From a virus, in the IMG/VR virus record IMGVR_UViG_3300039106_000596, positions 1 to 46,334 of that record: DNA of 46,334 nucleotides. One strand, 5' to 3'. The notes under the pieces were generated by a model. The model ran no database searches, was not told the origin of the DNA, and worked only from the letters and a program-made list of their open reading frames with translations. The position numbers and the translations under genes are program-made. Position 1 is the first letter of the stretch. Every line of letters starts with the position of its first letter. Shown here one piece after another: positions 8,892 to 18,620 of this stretch.

Positions 8892-9799
8892 TAAGTTGTT
8901 ATGTTTGTGAAGTTTTTACTGAAGTCAATGTTATTACCTCTACTTTGTCTAACCTCGTAAAGTAACGCATTAAATTGGTCTCTAATTTCATATAAGTTGT
9001 ATTGTCTGTATATGTTATTTTGAGAGTCATAGATAGTATAGATACCATCATCAATTGATTTGGTTTGATTACCATAAAGAGCAATCGCAAGAGACGATAC
9101 GTCGTACTCAACCATTTCAATTTCCAAAGTAATTGGATTGAAATAGGTATTTGAAATTATGATGTTTTGGTTTGGTTGCCCAATAAACGGTGTCGCATTT
9201 GGATTGTTTGTTGGCGATGAAGATGGTGATAATGTTAAGAATATTAAATTCGAATTACCCTCAACATATCTGTATCTAATACTTTTTTGTGTTGTATTTG
9301 TTTCATTTGTCACAACGGGTTCACAAAAGAACGATGATGTAACAACTCTAAAGAAATTTGGTATCTTTGAGCCGTCAGGATTTAGATATTCTACTCTAAA
9401 ACCAACCAACCCTTGCGGTACAAATTTGTTTTGGTACTGTGTTGGTACATTTGTAATATCAATAATAATACCTTTTACGTTTGGTAACGCATTTAACACA
9501 CCACAATCAGTAATTCTTGTTCTAATTTGTGCTGGTCTCAAATATAATGTATAGATTCCAAGAGCATTGAACTGTTCTGCAGGTAATGTTAAATTGTATA
9601 GTCCACCCAATACCTCAACACCAGCATTTCCACCTGTTTGAGTATTGTTGAAGTAAGGCTTGAGAATTGTCTGTGCATCAAGTTGTGTTAAGGTAAAGTT
9701 ATCCGTAACATCCCTTGATGGTGTATAATTCATAATAATTTGAACGTCTTCTGGTGAGACATCACTTGGTCGTATTGTGCCGTATGAACCTATTGCCAT
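8891..9799 (-). CDS. Tail/baseplate-region structural protein, unknown
   Basis: 302 aa, ATG at 9797-9799, headed by a TATTTATAA box 11 nt upstream. The stop overlaps the next start as TAATG. The N-terminus (GTIRPSDVSPEDVQIIMNY) precedes a beta-rich body with no transmembrane segment or catalytic motif. It ends in a helical stretch (YEIRDQFNALLYEVRQSRG) that could mediate oligomerisation. As first gene of the 302-994-711-108 run, it is probably a baseplate or wedge accessory protein. I do not recognise the family. Confidence 0.7.
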   Translation of the reverse strand: MAIGSYGTIRPSDVSPEDVQIIMNYTPSRDVTDNFTLTQLDAQTILKPYFNNTQTGGNAGVEVLGGLYNLTLPAEQFNALGIYTLYLRPAQIRTRITDCGVLNALPNVKGIIIDITNVPTQYQNKFVPQGLVGFRVEYLNPDGSKIPNFFRVVTSSFFCEPVVTNETNTTQKSIRYRYVEGNSNLIFLTLSPSSSPTNNPNATPFIGQPNQNIIISNTYFNPITLEIEMVEYDVSSLAIALYGNQTKSIDDGIYTIYDSQNNIYRQYNLYEIRDQFNALLYEVRQSRGNNIDFSKNFTNITT

Positions 9800-9810
9800 A
9801 TCTTTTTATC

Positions 9811-9819
9811 TTATAAATA
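9811..9819 (-). promoter_or_regulatory. Candidate late-promoter box TATTTATAA
   Basis: The minus strand reads TATTTATAA within the 22-nt gap before the 302-aa gene, 11 nt from its ATG. It heads a run of overlapping genes. The role is inferred from recurrence. Confidence 0.45.
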
Positions 9820-9821
9820 GT

Positions 9822-10931
9822 TTAGTTCTTTTTTTCAACGTTAAAAAATCCATATCCGTAGTTAATCATGTCACCTAAATTATCCACTTCACCCATTCTT
9901 TGAACTCTTTCGTAAGCAGAATTCTTTCCTCGTTCAACAAAAACATTAGTTTGTATCTGTGGTTGGTCAACCGCTTTAAGTAAAACTTCTTCTTTGGTTA
10001 TTGGTCTTGCAGTTAAATTACTATCGGTAAATCCTGAAGATTGTTCAAAAAATATTGTCGTACCATCGATATAATCATAGTAATCAACCAAATTAACTGT
10101 ATAGGCAGTAAATGTTGTTGCAGTGTTTGTGATTGCCCCCCATATCTGACCATTCTTAATTACAGGAACTCCAACTTGGAATTTGTTTGGTCCATACATC
10201 GCCAATTCATTAAGTTTTGATTTCGTTAACCCTGAAACTGTAAATGGAACCGTTGTAAAATTATTTGAGGTTTGAGCGGATACAACATTTACCGCATCAC
10301 CTGAAAATATATAATCATAACTAATAGGTGTTTCAAACCAATTACCACCCGCAGGAATAAAAAAAGCCTGCCCATTTGGGTTATTAGCAACGACATCGAC
10401 ATAAGGTGTTGTCACAGTTTTTGAAACTTTTGTGACACCCCATGGATTAGTTTGTTTTAAAGTAATAGTGTATTGAGCATTTGCAACAGGATAAGTATGT
10501 GCAATTGAATTTGGTGTATATGTGTTAATTGTCTGTTCAGGAGTACCATCACCCCAATCAATTTTATATGCTGATAACTTAAGGAACTTTTGAAACTCAC
10601 TTGATGTATTATATACATTATACACATATGGGTCAGTAGTTGTTGACGAAAATATAAAATTGGTAACTACATCTTTTTGTAATACCGCACCATCAAATGG
10701 ACTATAATAACCAAAGTCAACTGCGGTTTGTCTAATTAATATAGGTATAGTTAAACCTGTAAGTAGTGAACTTCCATTTGGTCCAGCGCTTAATACTTGG
10801 GTCATGGCAGAATAAACACCAGTTGTTTCACCAGTATAACTTGGTCCAACATTCTGACCTTGCATGTTAACCGTAAAGATGTCACCCTTAATAGTTTCAG
10901 GCGAAATAATAATATTATAAAAATCTTCCAT
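9822..10931 (-). CDS. Structural protein with PKD-like domain
   Basis: 369 aa, ATG at 10929-10931 overlapping the upstream stop (TAATG). Residues ~120-178 look like a PKD/Ig-like domain: YKIDWGDGTPEQ, then IAHTYP and YTITLKQTNPWG. The W-G-D-G-T and H-T-Y signatures are the classic PKD landmarks. PKD folds in phage and bacterial surface proteins mediate protein or carbohydrate contact. The rest is beta-rich without recognisable catalytic residues. It ends EKKN after an ERVQRMGEVDNLGDMINYG segment. The last gene of the 1702-562-273-369 run, it is likely a peripheral baseplate or wedge decoration protein. Confidence 0.7.
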   Translation of the reverse strand: MEDFYNIIISPETIKGDIFTVNMQGQNVGPSYTGETTGVYSAMTQVLSAGPNGSSLLTGLTIPILIRQTAVDFGYYSPFDGAVLQKDVVTNFIFSSTTTDPYVYNVYNTSSEFQKFLKLSAYKIDWGDGTPEQTINTYTPNSIAHTYPVANAQYTITLKQTNPWGVTKVSKTVTTPYVDVVANNPNGQAFFIPAGGNWFETPISYDYIFSGDAVNVVSAQTSNNFTTVPFTVSGLTKSKLNELAMYGPNKFQVGVPVIKNGQIWGAITNTATTFTAYTVNLVDYYDYIDGTTIFFEQSSGFTDSNLTARPITKEEVLLKAVDQPQIQTNVFVERGKNSAYERVQRMGEVDNLGDMINYGYGFFNVEKKN

Positions 10932-11752
10932 TATGGGTTAACATATTCATACCATTTTATGGGTTCCAAAGTCCCCGCTCGTTCACCATCATTCAAATAA
11001 ATTGTTTGATTTGGATTCATGTTAAATACCTGATATTCTTGTTTGTCATAATCAAGATGAACTCTATAATAGAAATATTGAGAGTTGTCAAATACGTATT
11101 TATTACCCGATAAAGATGATTGTGGCATATTCATCATTTTAACAAAGACTCCTTGTTTTGCATCATAAAACTTTGCAGTCATGTAAAATGTATCAATATC
11201 CAAGAATGTTCGTTTTTTCAACCAATAAAGGAAAAACCCTTCTTTATCTCCAACATAATCAAGAACAAATGATGGTTTGTTAATTGTTACGGGAGTTGTT
11301 TGCATTATCGCATTCATCTTTAATCCCTGTTGTGTTGGGATTATTATTGTTATATAATTTTTCTGTCTTTTCTCGTCAAAATTATCGTATAAATCAAGTT
11401 TAAAGAATGAGTTTGAATAATTATTTGAATAGTAATATATCTCTTGTGTTGTAAATCCTTCCGCTCTATAATCAGTAATCCAATTTGACGAATTATCTAA
11501 TGAAGTTCCCGAATAAAAATAAAACTCGTATTTAATATCCGTTGGGTCATTTGTTGCACCTGTCAAAGGTGAATGAGCAAAACGACTAACCTCAAAGTCT
11601 CTACCAACACCAATTACTTCCGTAATGATTTCGGTTTCATATGCCTCAATACTTTGGTCTTGACCCATGTAATCCCAAGTAAATTGTACAGGAATGGTAA
11701 GTTGTTTATCAACAAACCCATCTTTACGAATAGTTAATTTATTCACACTCAT
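10931..11752 (-). CDS. Tail/baseplate-region structural protein, unknown
   Basis: 273 aa, ATG at 11750-11752. The start lies inside the end of the 562-aa gene (14-nt overlap) and the stop overlaps the next ATG as TAATG, so it is translationally coupled on both sides. It is rich in aromatic residues (YYYSNNYSN, FFLYWLKKR, YFYYRVHLDYD), and predicted beta strands fit a beta-sandwich virion protein. No membrane helix, cysteine cluster or catalytic motif is seen. Function unknown; context says tail periphery. Confidence 0.7.
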   Translation of the reverse strand: MSVNKLTIRKDGFVDKQLTIPVQFTWDYMGQDQSIEAYETEIITEVIGVGRDFEVSRFAHSPLTGATNDPTDIKYEFYFYSGTSLDNSSNWITDYRAEGFTTQEIYYYSNNYSNSFFKLDLYDNFDEKRQKNYITIIIPTQQGLKMNAIMQTTPVTINKPSFVLDYVGDKEGFFLYWLKKRTFLDIDTFYMTAKFYDAKQGVFVKMMNMPQSSLSGNKYVFDNSQYFYYRVHLDYDKQEYQVFNMNPNQTIYLNDGERAGTLEPIKWYEYVNP

Positions 11753-13427
11753 CTATCAATGGTTTAATTGGGAATTCAACACCAAGTGTGTTGTAATTTA
11801 TACCTTCAGGTATTAACCTAAAAGTTAATTCTTTAAATGGATATTGCGCGCTATTCAAAAATGGATAATCCACGCCTCGCTCTAAATTATCTTTAAAACC
11901 GTAACTATATAAATCCCTCCATCTAAATTGTTGGTCCGAACTTGAATAGTATGAATAAAACGGTACGTTATCTACCTGTCCAACATTCGCTGTCTCAACA
12001 TAATCGGAGAATACCCTAATTGTCATCGAGGTGTGTGGCTTATAATAAAAACCTGGACTATTCGTATCATACAAACTTGTAGTTTGGAATACGTTCTGAT
12101 TGTAATTAATTTTTTGATAATATGTCGATACAACCCTTTCAATTTGGTCATAGTCATTCCACTCACAAAAATCTCCGTCAATCACATCTCCTTCGTTTAA
12201 ATCTTGATTATAGTAAAAAGTTTTAGTTGCACCATTACTTAATGTGTAGTTTGATGTTGGTATATTAGTATCCGAATAATTATTTTGCAAATCCCACCAA
12301 GCACTTACAGGTGATGTTATATTAAATTCCCACCCTTGTTTTAAACCAATACCATTATTTGGTTGGTTAAAATAACCTGAATAACCTTTATTGATAATTG
12401 TTAAAAACAATTCACTTACAGGTCTACCCTGATTATCTAATACACCAAGTAAATTGATGTCTTTTGCCACGGTTACATTATATGAATTACTACTTGTCTT
12501 TTGTGAAATCCTTGATACTTGATTCGGAGTTATTGAACTATATTCAAATTGTTTTTCTTCACCAAAAACATTCTTTTCAAATCCATTTTTGGTAATGACC
12601 GTACTGTCAACACCTGTTAATATTTTGTGTTGTCTTATGTAATATTCAGATTTTGTTTCTGTAATGTTATCAGGGTTAATAACCCTTTTAAATGTACCCG
12701 TAACCCCGTTAGCAAATGTCGTACCTGTATATCCAAAATTATAAATACTGAAGATGTATTCCTCACTATCAAATTCATTATTACCTAACGAATATACTTG
12801 GAATAAATTTATTTGGTTATAAAAGAAAGATAACTCAACGTATTCTCCAACCGATAAACCATGAGGTGTAATACATTGAAACGATATAACATTACTCCCA
12901 TTTTGAGTTCTATTAATAATAGAAAACGGTATTCCTTCTGACGCAATCCAATTATACGAACTATTATTTAATTCATATGATAATTGTTTTGTACTATCAT
13001 TACTATAAGCATGACTAATATAATAAGTCCAATTGTATGTGTACGCACTTTTTGGTTTATACTCAATATGTTGGTCAGTTATTCGTGGTCTATAAAAATC
13101 AAACTCGTAAAATTGTGGATATCCTTTCCATATACCGTTAACTGTTGATTGAATTGAATCAACATAATATAAGTTATTTTTAAATGGTACGTATTCAGTG
13201 GTACCTGTATATGTATTAGCGTAAATGTAATTGACTTTAAAGGTTGGTCTAAATGTTGAGCTAGATTGTCTTTCATCGTCAAAAACCTGTGCAAGACTAA
13301 TACTCTGACTTCGGTCGTACTCAACAATCTGTTGTGATTGTTGTTCTAATTCCACAGAAATTTCTTGGTCAACAAATGGCGCTGACTTATACTGTTGACT
13401 ACTTGGTATGATAGTATACTTATTCAC
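11739..13427 (-). CDS. Tail/baseplate-region structural protein, unknown
   Basis: 562 aa, ATG at 13425-13427, overlapping the end of the 1702-aa gene by 8 nt. It begins MNKYTIIPSSQQYKSAPFVD, then a Gln/Glu-rich stretch, then a long Tyr/Asn/Ser-rich beta-type sequence of the kind seen in fibre and wedge proteins. The C-terminus (FKELTFRLIPEGINYNT) is followed by LGVEFPIKPLIDECE. No enzyme signature. It is embedded in the operon headed by the 1702-aa protein, with which it probably assembles. I do not recognise the family. Confidence 0.7.
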   Translation of the reverse strand: MNKYTIIPSSQQYKSAPFVDQEISVELEQQSQQIVEYDRSQSISLAQVFDDERQSSSTFRPTFKVNYIYANTYTGTTEYVPFKNNLYYVDSIQSTVNGIWKGYPQFYEFDFYRPRITDQHIEYKPKSAYTYNWTYYISHAYSNDSTKQLSYELNNSSYNWIASEGIPFSIINRTQNGSNVISFQCITPHGLSVGEYVELSFFYNQINLFQVYSLGNNEFDSEEYIFSIYNFGYTGTTFANGVTGTFKRVINPDNITETKSEYYIRQHKILTGVDSTVITKNGFEKNVFGEEKQFEYSSITPNQVSRISQKTSSNSYNVTVAKDINLLGVLDNQGRPVSELFLTIINKGYSGYFNQPNNGIGLKQGWEFNITSPVSAWWDLQNNYSDTNIPTSNYTLSNGATKTFYYNQDLNEGDVIDGDFCEWNDYDQIERVVSTYYQKINYNQNVFQTTSLYDTNSPGFYYKPHTSMTIRVFSDYVETANVGQVDNVPFYSYYSSSDQQFRWRDLYSYGFKDNLERGVDYPFLNSAQYPFKELTFRLIPEGINYNTLGVEFPIKPLIDECE

Positions 13428-16400
13428 TTATAGAATATTTCGTTTTAAATTTATCTAACGAGGTTAGACCTTTTTTAATACCAAAATAAAAATGGAATGG
13501 AGCACTAACTAAAAACTTATTCGATGGGACTCCCGCCACACTAAAAGAATAATTTCCAGTCGAATCCACATTAAAAATATACCCTCTTTGATAAATATCA
13601 CTAGTGTTGTTCGCTCCAACAAAATACGTTGGTTGGTTAATATTTCTCCTATCTAATGATTGATAATTATACCCAAAAATACCACTTGTATTTATATCTG
13701 ACGATTGATTAGTTTTCCAATTATTATCCTGAGAACCAAAAATACTTTGTATCGCTGGTTGTTGTAACTCCCACTGATAAAACGGTACGTATTGAGATTT
13801 AATACCATAAGGATATGTTAATACGGTTGTTGGTGTCGGCCTAAAATTAATTACACCTGGTGTTAAATAATCTTTGTTTTGCAAATCAACCGTGGTTGAT
13901 GAAAAGAAAACTCCCATAGTTGGATTATCCAATGAACCTATAACTACAACGGGGTCATTAGCACTACCGTTCACATTATAAAATTCAGTTGAAAAGGGTA
14001 CGACACCATATTCTGAATTAATGGAAAAACTTTGAGCCAAATCACCGTCAATTCTAAAATCGGGTCTTGAAAATAACTGATTTAATCCATTATCACCAGT
14101 AGGAATTAATTGTTGAAGCCAACTCTCATCCGTAATTCTACTAATAACAAAAAGATTAACTAAATCTGAAGTGTCAGAATAACTTGATGGGTTTAAACTG
14201 TTCATGATATATCCATTAGTAGACGCATCATATACGATTTCCTTATACACATCACTTTTAACCCCTAAGTTAATAATTGTAGTTGGAAATAATAGATTTC
14301 TTGAGTTCACTGGGTCCTCCAATCCATTTGTTGGTCGACCAATAAATCTTGATACCGTTGACCCACTCAAATACGGAGAACTTCTATAATAAAAATTATT
14401 AGTTTTTTCATCAAAATATACCAATTCTTTTGCAAATTGTGGTGGTAGTGGTTTGTTTTGGTCATCATAATAGGTGTCCACTTGTATTGGAAACATATAT
14501 AAAGAACCGTTAACCCAATTATTTGTGAATGATTGTGCAAGAACTCCTCTACATAAACCATAAAAGAATCTAAACCTATATCCCCATTCATTCCACGATT
14601 GCATATCTTTTTGTAAATCATCCCATGGATTTACAACAAAAACATAACAACCGTTTTGTACTGAGTCAGTATTAGAACATCCAGCTTTAACTCCAAAAGT
14701 AACACTATTACCAGTGTAACAATTAAGTCCAACCATATTCTCACAAGTGTTTAACGATTGAATTACGTTTACACTCGCAATTTGACCTGTAATCTCAGGA
14801 ATAACAATTGATGCTCCTGTGTCAAAACCACTAATTAATAACGAACCTGTCGTTGTTAACTCAATTGTGTACGCTGCAAATCCTAAATTTTGTTGTAATA
14901 AACTAACACTACCGTCCAAATTACCACTATCTATATAATCGGATGATGGTAACCTGTCAGTTCTCATAATATTTTTAGAATGATTTGTAATACTAAGTTG
15001 ATTATTTCCTGTAAGTGATGGATATAATATAGGACTAAAATAAATTGTGTCGAATGAAGCATAGCTTACTTGAGTCTGTGGTAATGTTGCGGTATTTGCA
15101 GGATACTCAGTTAAAGGATTACCGTACAATATTGCCCCACCAGATAAATCTTCAGAAGTATCATAAGTAGTTCCTAAAATAGCAAATCCTTCATAATATA
15201 CGTTTGCAGTGTTAGTTGTCGCACCATTAGAAGTTCCGTAAGTAGGTGTTTGATTTATGTAGTTTTGAGATTCATATGTATTATTAGGAGTAATAACTAA
15301 CCTATTTGTTGATATCCCGTCTAAAGCACCGTAATACCCAACGTTACTTGTTGTATATGATGAGTATTGTAAACCAGGTGTTGTTGAACCAATAACTCCT
15401 GGTGTATAAAAATGTGATTGGAAATATATATTATCCTGATTGTCGTGTTGTTGAATTGAAGTTGGTGAGCCGTCAGGTATTTTTTGTATGGGTATATTAA
15501 CTCTAGTTGTGGCGGTGAATATCCAATTAACATCATTTTCATCGGTACCAAATAAAGTACCTATTGAATATTTGTTAGTTAATAATGGAGAGTACGGGTC
15601 AACTCCCCTTTGTAGTACTAAAATAACTTGGTCCGTAAAATTTTCTAAATAATCCGTAGGATTTAAAGTTACAGTACTTTCTAAAGTCCTCGCACCCGTT
15701 GGGTATCCTATAATTTGAAGTTCATAGTTTTCTATAATACTATTTTGTCTTAACACATCTTCATAGAATCCACCCGAACTTGCAGAATTTGGTAATACAG
15801 GCACAGTAACTCCGTTAATTGTTGTAGTACTAATTGTTATTGCAGTTAAAACTTGGTAATATTCAATATCCGAAGGATATATATATCTCTGACACGTATC
15901 CCCACTATTAATTACACTAAATGTTGCAGACCCATTTAAAGTCGCTATTGAAATACAATTGTCATTTAATATTGTTTGAACACCTAATGCGGTTGCATTG
16001 TACGTATTACTATTTCCATCACAATCCCCATAAGTTATGGTACCTAAATTTGTAACATCAACTGTAACACTATTAACACATTCTACTGATGTATTTTGTG
16101 GTATAGTATAAATTGTTGTTAATTCGTTGTTAGTATTGTTTGGGTCCGCATAATTAACATTAATATTAAATTGGTTAGTATTCAACGTACCATTAATACC
16201 CTTTATTTCATTACCACCAGTATTTCCTGACCATAAAAAGTTTTTGTCGCTACTTGTATTTGGATTTACAAAAGTAAGTAGAGTTCCTGGTGAAAGATTA
16301 TTTGATGATAAAACAGTGAGAGTGTTATCATAATGATAAGTTAAGTTAACATCAGAAGCAAAAGTTACTTTTATTTTATTAACTCCCTCAAAATATTTGT

Positions 16401-18528
16401 TTCTGGTATTGAAAATATTAATTCTTTCACCAATAGGTAATGTTTGTTTTTGTATTGAATAATCAAATCCCGCAAAAGTTGCGCTTTTAGCACATTTAAA
16501 TACTGTGGGGTCATCTTGTTCACCACTAAAAGTGGCCATTGCTTCAGAAATTGTAGTTGTAAGATTAGCATTAAATTGTGTGGATAGTTTATTTGTGTAT
16601 AAAGCTGGATTTGAAACTTGGGTAAGTAATGCCGAAACTGGTGTAGGTTCTTCAGAACTAATGCTTGGCGGAATATAAGTATCATCACAGTTACAAGCCT
16701 GACAATCAGGATAAGTAATCATAGGTAGCTTGAATGGCGGAAGTTTAACACCTTTTAAAAATTTTTGAGCCAAATTAACAACAACTAATAATACTCCCCA
16801 CACAGCTAATGAAGGAATATAAGTGGCCGCCAATAAAAGTGCAGTTCCAAAAGTGGGTACCCCCATAGCAAGAGCCGCCGCAAATTGAGCAGCAATTATT
16901 ATAAGATTTGCAACAATAAAAATTTTCAAACCTGTAGTCAACGGATTTGCAAATTTATTTAAAAGTCTTGCCGCAACATGATAAACAAATAAAAGTGGTA
17001 TACCTACAATTTGAATTACGGTAAATAATATTGCAAATACAAAATAAATAAAATCAAAATTTCTAAATCCTTCATTCACTGGAAATTTATTAATAGTACT
17101 TTCACAATCATTACTATCAATTTCTTTAATCCCAACAAATCTACCCCTACCTCCGTTTTTAAATTCATCAATCAAACCAGATACGGTATAAACACGATTA
17201 TAATTAAATTCATAAAAACTATCCTCACAAGATACTGCAGCATCTATATTTGTATATCCTGACCATTCCACACCAAAATAATATGAACCTGCCAATTTTT
17301 CCTGTACCGATGCATTTGTTGAATAATTTGGGTCAGAACTAACATTTGACCAACCATATTCTCTAATATTTGGGACTAAAAAGTACGGTCTCCTTGTTTG
17401 TTCTGTTAATGAATTTGGTTGTTGCCATTTAATTTTAAATCTATATTTTGCCTTTGTCGGTATCCCAATTGTAGGGTCGTTTGAAATTACTTTTTCACCA
17501 AATTCATTAGTTATAAAATAATCTAAATTCATTGGTAGTTCGGTTAACCAAGTACCGTCCCCGTCAATCACATTACCCGCTTGTTCTAATTCATATTGTT
17601 CTAATATTGGGTTACCATCAGTACCCTGTTGGATTGTCTGTCTTATTGATAATATTTGTCCTGGCCCCGCTTGTAACCCACAAAGATTACCCATATTGTC
17701 TTTTGGTCTCGCAGTTTTTCTGACTCTCATATTATCTGGTGAAGAATATATCGACCCCATAAATACTGATGTTGGTTGTATATCAACATTTGCATCATCT
17801 CTTAAATCAAAATCAAGTCGATTGATTGCAATATCACAAACACCAGGGTCTCCCCATAATGGAGATATTTCCACATTCTTAACTAAGTTGATAATTTGAG
17901 GTAATGAGTTGATGTCATTAGAAGTTCTAAATCTATTACCAGCAACTTGAGCTTCGGTCGCCAAACCCATTCTAATTAAATCTTGCGGTGTCAATGAAAA
18001 CTCACCAATGTCAGATAAGTCTACATCCATAACTACAGTTTGATACCCAAGTGGGACACCCATAATCATGTAATCACCACTATCATTTGTTTTTGCAGTG
18101 AACTTGTAATATTTGTCGTATATTTCAACCGCAGTACTTCCTGTCAACGCATCTAATCTTGATGGTAATGTACCCGTAGCTGCGTGAGCCGAATATGATT
18201 TTTCATAAGGTAATAAGTTATACCTATAACCATCCTCATTTTTATCTGTTGGAGATTTGTAAGGATATATACTTGAGATAATTGGATTTGATTCATCGAT
18301 ATTTGTAATTGGGATGAATATGGAAACTCTTGCATTAGGTAATCCAAATCCGTTGTTAGCAGTAACCCTACCAACAATTACTCCGTAATCCGCACAACTT
18401 CTTATGTAGACATCCTCTTGTTGTATTTTTAAAGATAAAATCTCTAACTGTTCAAACTCTTGGTCTAACTGTACATTGATAGTTTTACTAATACCTAACT
18501 CAGTCCTTATTCTATATGATTGACCCAT
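13420..18528 (-). CDS. Giant baseplate-region protein with internal membrane-type helices
   Basis: 1702 aa, ATG at 18526-18528. Residues ~48-170 resemble a carboxypeptidase-regulatory-like (CNA-B type) beta domain: GVIVGRVTANNGFGLPNARV, later FTAKTNDSGDYMIMGVPLG. Residues ~490-590 hold three or four long hydrophobic segments (FIYFVFAILFTVIQIVGIP; IFIVANLIIIAAQFAAALAM; ALLLAATYIPSLAVWGVLLV). They are followed at ~605-615 by a dense cysteine cluster (CQACNCDD). The remaining ~1,080 residues are beta-rich, Asn/Thr-rich structural sequence. It directly follows gp6, the position of gp7 in T4, but is much longer than T4 gp7, and hydrophobic helices are not expected of a wedge protein. It may be a virion protein that inserts into a host membrane during DNA delivery (inference). 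A TATTTATTA box lies 13 nt before the start. Confidence 0.7.
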   Translation of the reverse strand: MGQSYRIRTELGISKTINVQLDQEFEQLEILSLKIQQEDVYIRSCADYGVIVGRVTANNGFGLPNARVSIFIPITNIDESNPIISSIYPYKSPTDKNEDGYRYNLLPYEKSYSAHAATGTLPSRLDALTGSTAVEIYDKYYKFTAKTNDSGDYMIMGVPLGYQTVVMDVDLSDIGEFSLTPQDLIRMGLATEAQVAGNRFRTSNDINSLPQIINLVKNVEISPLWGDPGVCDIAINRLDFDLRDDANVDIQPTSVFMGSIYSSPDNMRVRKTARPKDNMGNLCGLQAGPGQILSIRQTIQQGTDGNPILEQYELEQAGNVIDGDGTWLTELPMNLDYFITNEFGEKVISNDPTIGIPTKAKYRFKIKWQQPNSLTEQTRRPYFLVPNIREYGWSNVSSDPNYSTNASVQEKLAGSYYFGVEWSGYTNIDAAVSCEDSFYEFNYNRVYTVSGLIDEFKNGGRGRFVGIKEIDSNDCESTINKFPVNEGFRNFDFIYFVFAILFTVIQIVGIPLLFVYHVAARLLNKFANPLTTGLKIFIVANLIIIAAQFAAALAMGVPTFGTALLLAATYIPSLAVWGVLLVVVNLAQKFLKGVKLPPFKLPMITYPDCQACNCDDTYIPPSISSEEPTPVSALLTQVSNPALYTNKLSTQFNANLTTTISEAMATFSGEQDDPTVFKCAKSATFAGFDYSIQKQTLPIGERINIFNTRNKYFEGVNKIKVTFASDVNLTYHYDNTLTVLSSNNLSPGTLLTFVNPNTSSDKNFLWSGNTGGNEIKGINGTLNTNQFNINVNYADPNNTNNELTTIYTIPQNTSVECVNSVTVDVTNLGTITYGDCDGNSNTYNATALGVQTILNDNCISIATLNGSATFSVINSGDTCQRYIYPSDIEYYQVLTAITISTTTINGVTVPVLPNSASSGGFYEDVLRQNSIIENYELQIIGYPTGARTLESTVTLNPTDYLENFTDQVILVLQRGVDPYSPLLTNKYSIGTLFGTDENDVNWIFTATTRVNIPIQKIPDGSPTSIQQHDNQDNIYFQSHFYTPGVIGSTTPGLQYSSYTTSNVGYYGALDGISTNRLVITPNNTYESQNYINQTPTYGTSNGATTNTANVYYEGFAILGTTYDTSEDLSGGAILYGNPLTEYPANTATLPQTQVSYASFDTIYFSPILYPSLTGNNQLSITNHSKNIMRTDRLPSSDYIDSGNLDGSVSLLQQNLGFAAYTIELTTTGSLLISGFDTGASIVIPEITGQIASVNVIQSLNTCENMVGLNCYTGNSVTFGVKAGCSNTDSVQNGCYVFVVNPWDDLQKDMQSWNEWGYRFRFFYGLCRGVLAQSFTNNWVNGSLYMFPIQVDTYYDDQNKPLPPQFAKELVYFDEKTNNFYYRSSPYLSGSTVSRFIGRPTNGLEDPVNSRNLLFPTTIINLGVKSDVYKEIVYDASTNGYIMNSLNPSSYSDTSDLVNLFVISRITDESWLQQLIPTGDNGLNQLFSRPDFRIDGDLAQSFSINSEYGVVPFSTEFYNVNGSANDPVVVIGSLDNPTMGVFFSSTTVDLQNKDYLTPGVINFRPTPTTVLTYPYGIKSQYVPFYQWELQQPAIQSIFGSQDNNWKTNQSSDINTSGIFGYNYQSLDRRNINQPTYFVGANNTSDIYQRGYIFNVDSTGNYSFSVAGVPSNKFLVSAPFHFYFGIKKGLTSLDKFKTKYSISE

Positions 18529-18541
18529 TAATCTCTTTAGT

Positions 18542-18550
18542 TAATAAATA
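18542..18550 (-). promoter_or_regulatory. Candidate late-promoter box TATTTATTA
   Basis: The minus strand reads TATTTATTA, 13 nt before the ATG of the 1702-aa gene, in the 92-nt gap after gp6. A weak 5-bp hairpin (18556-18579) lies just upstream of the box. The rest of the gap is A/T-rich with no ORF. Confidence 0.5.
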
Positions 18551-18620
18551 GTTTATGCGTTATTTTTAAAGTTTACGCACGTAATTAAATAATAACTTAA
18601 AGAAAAAATAAATAAACTTG

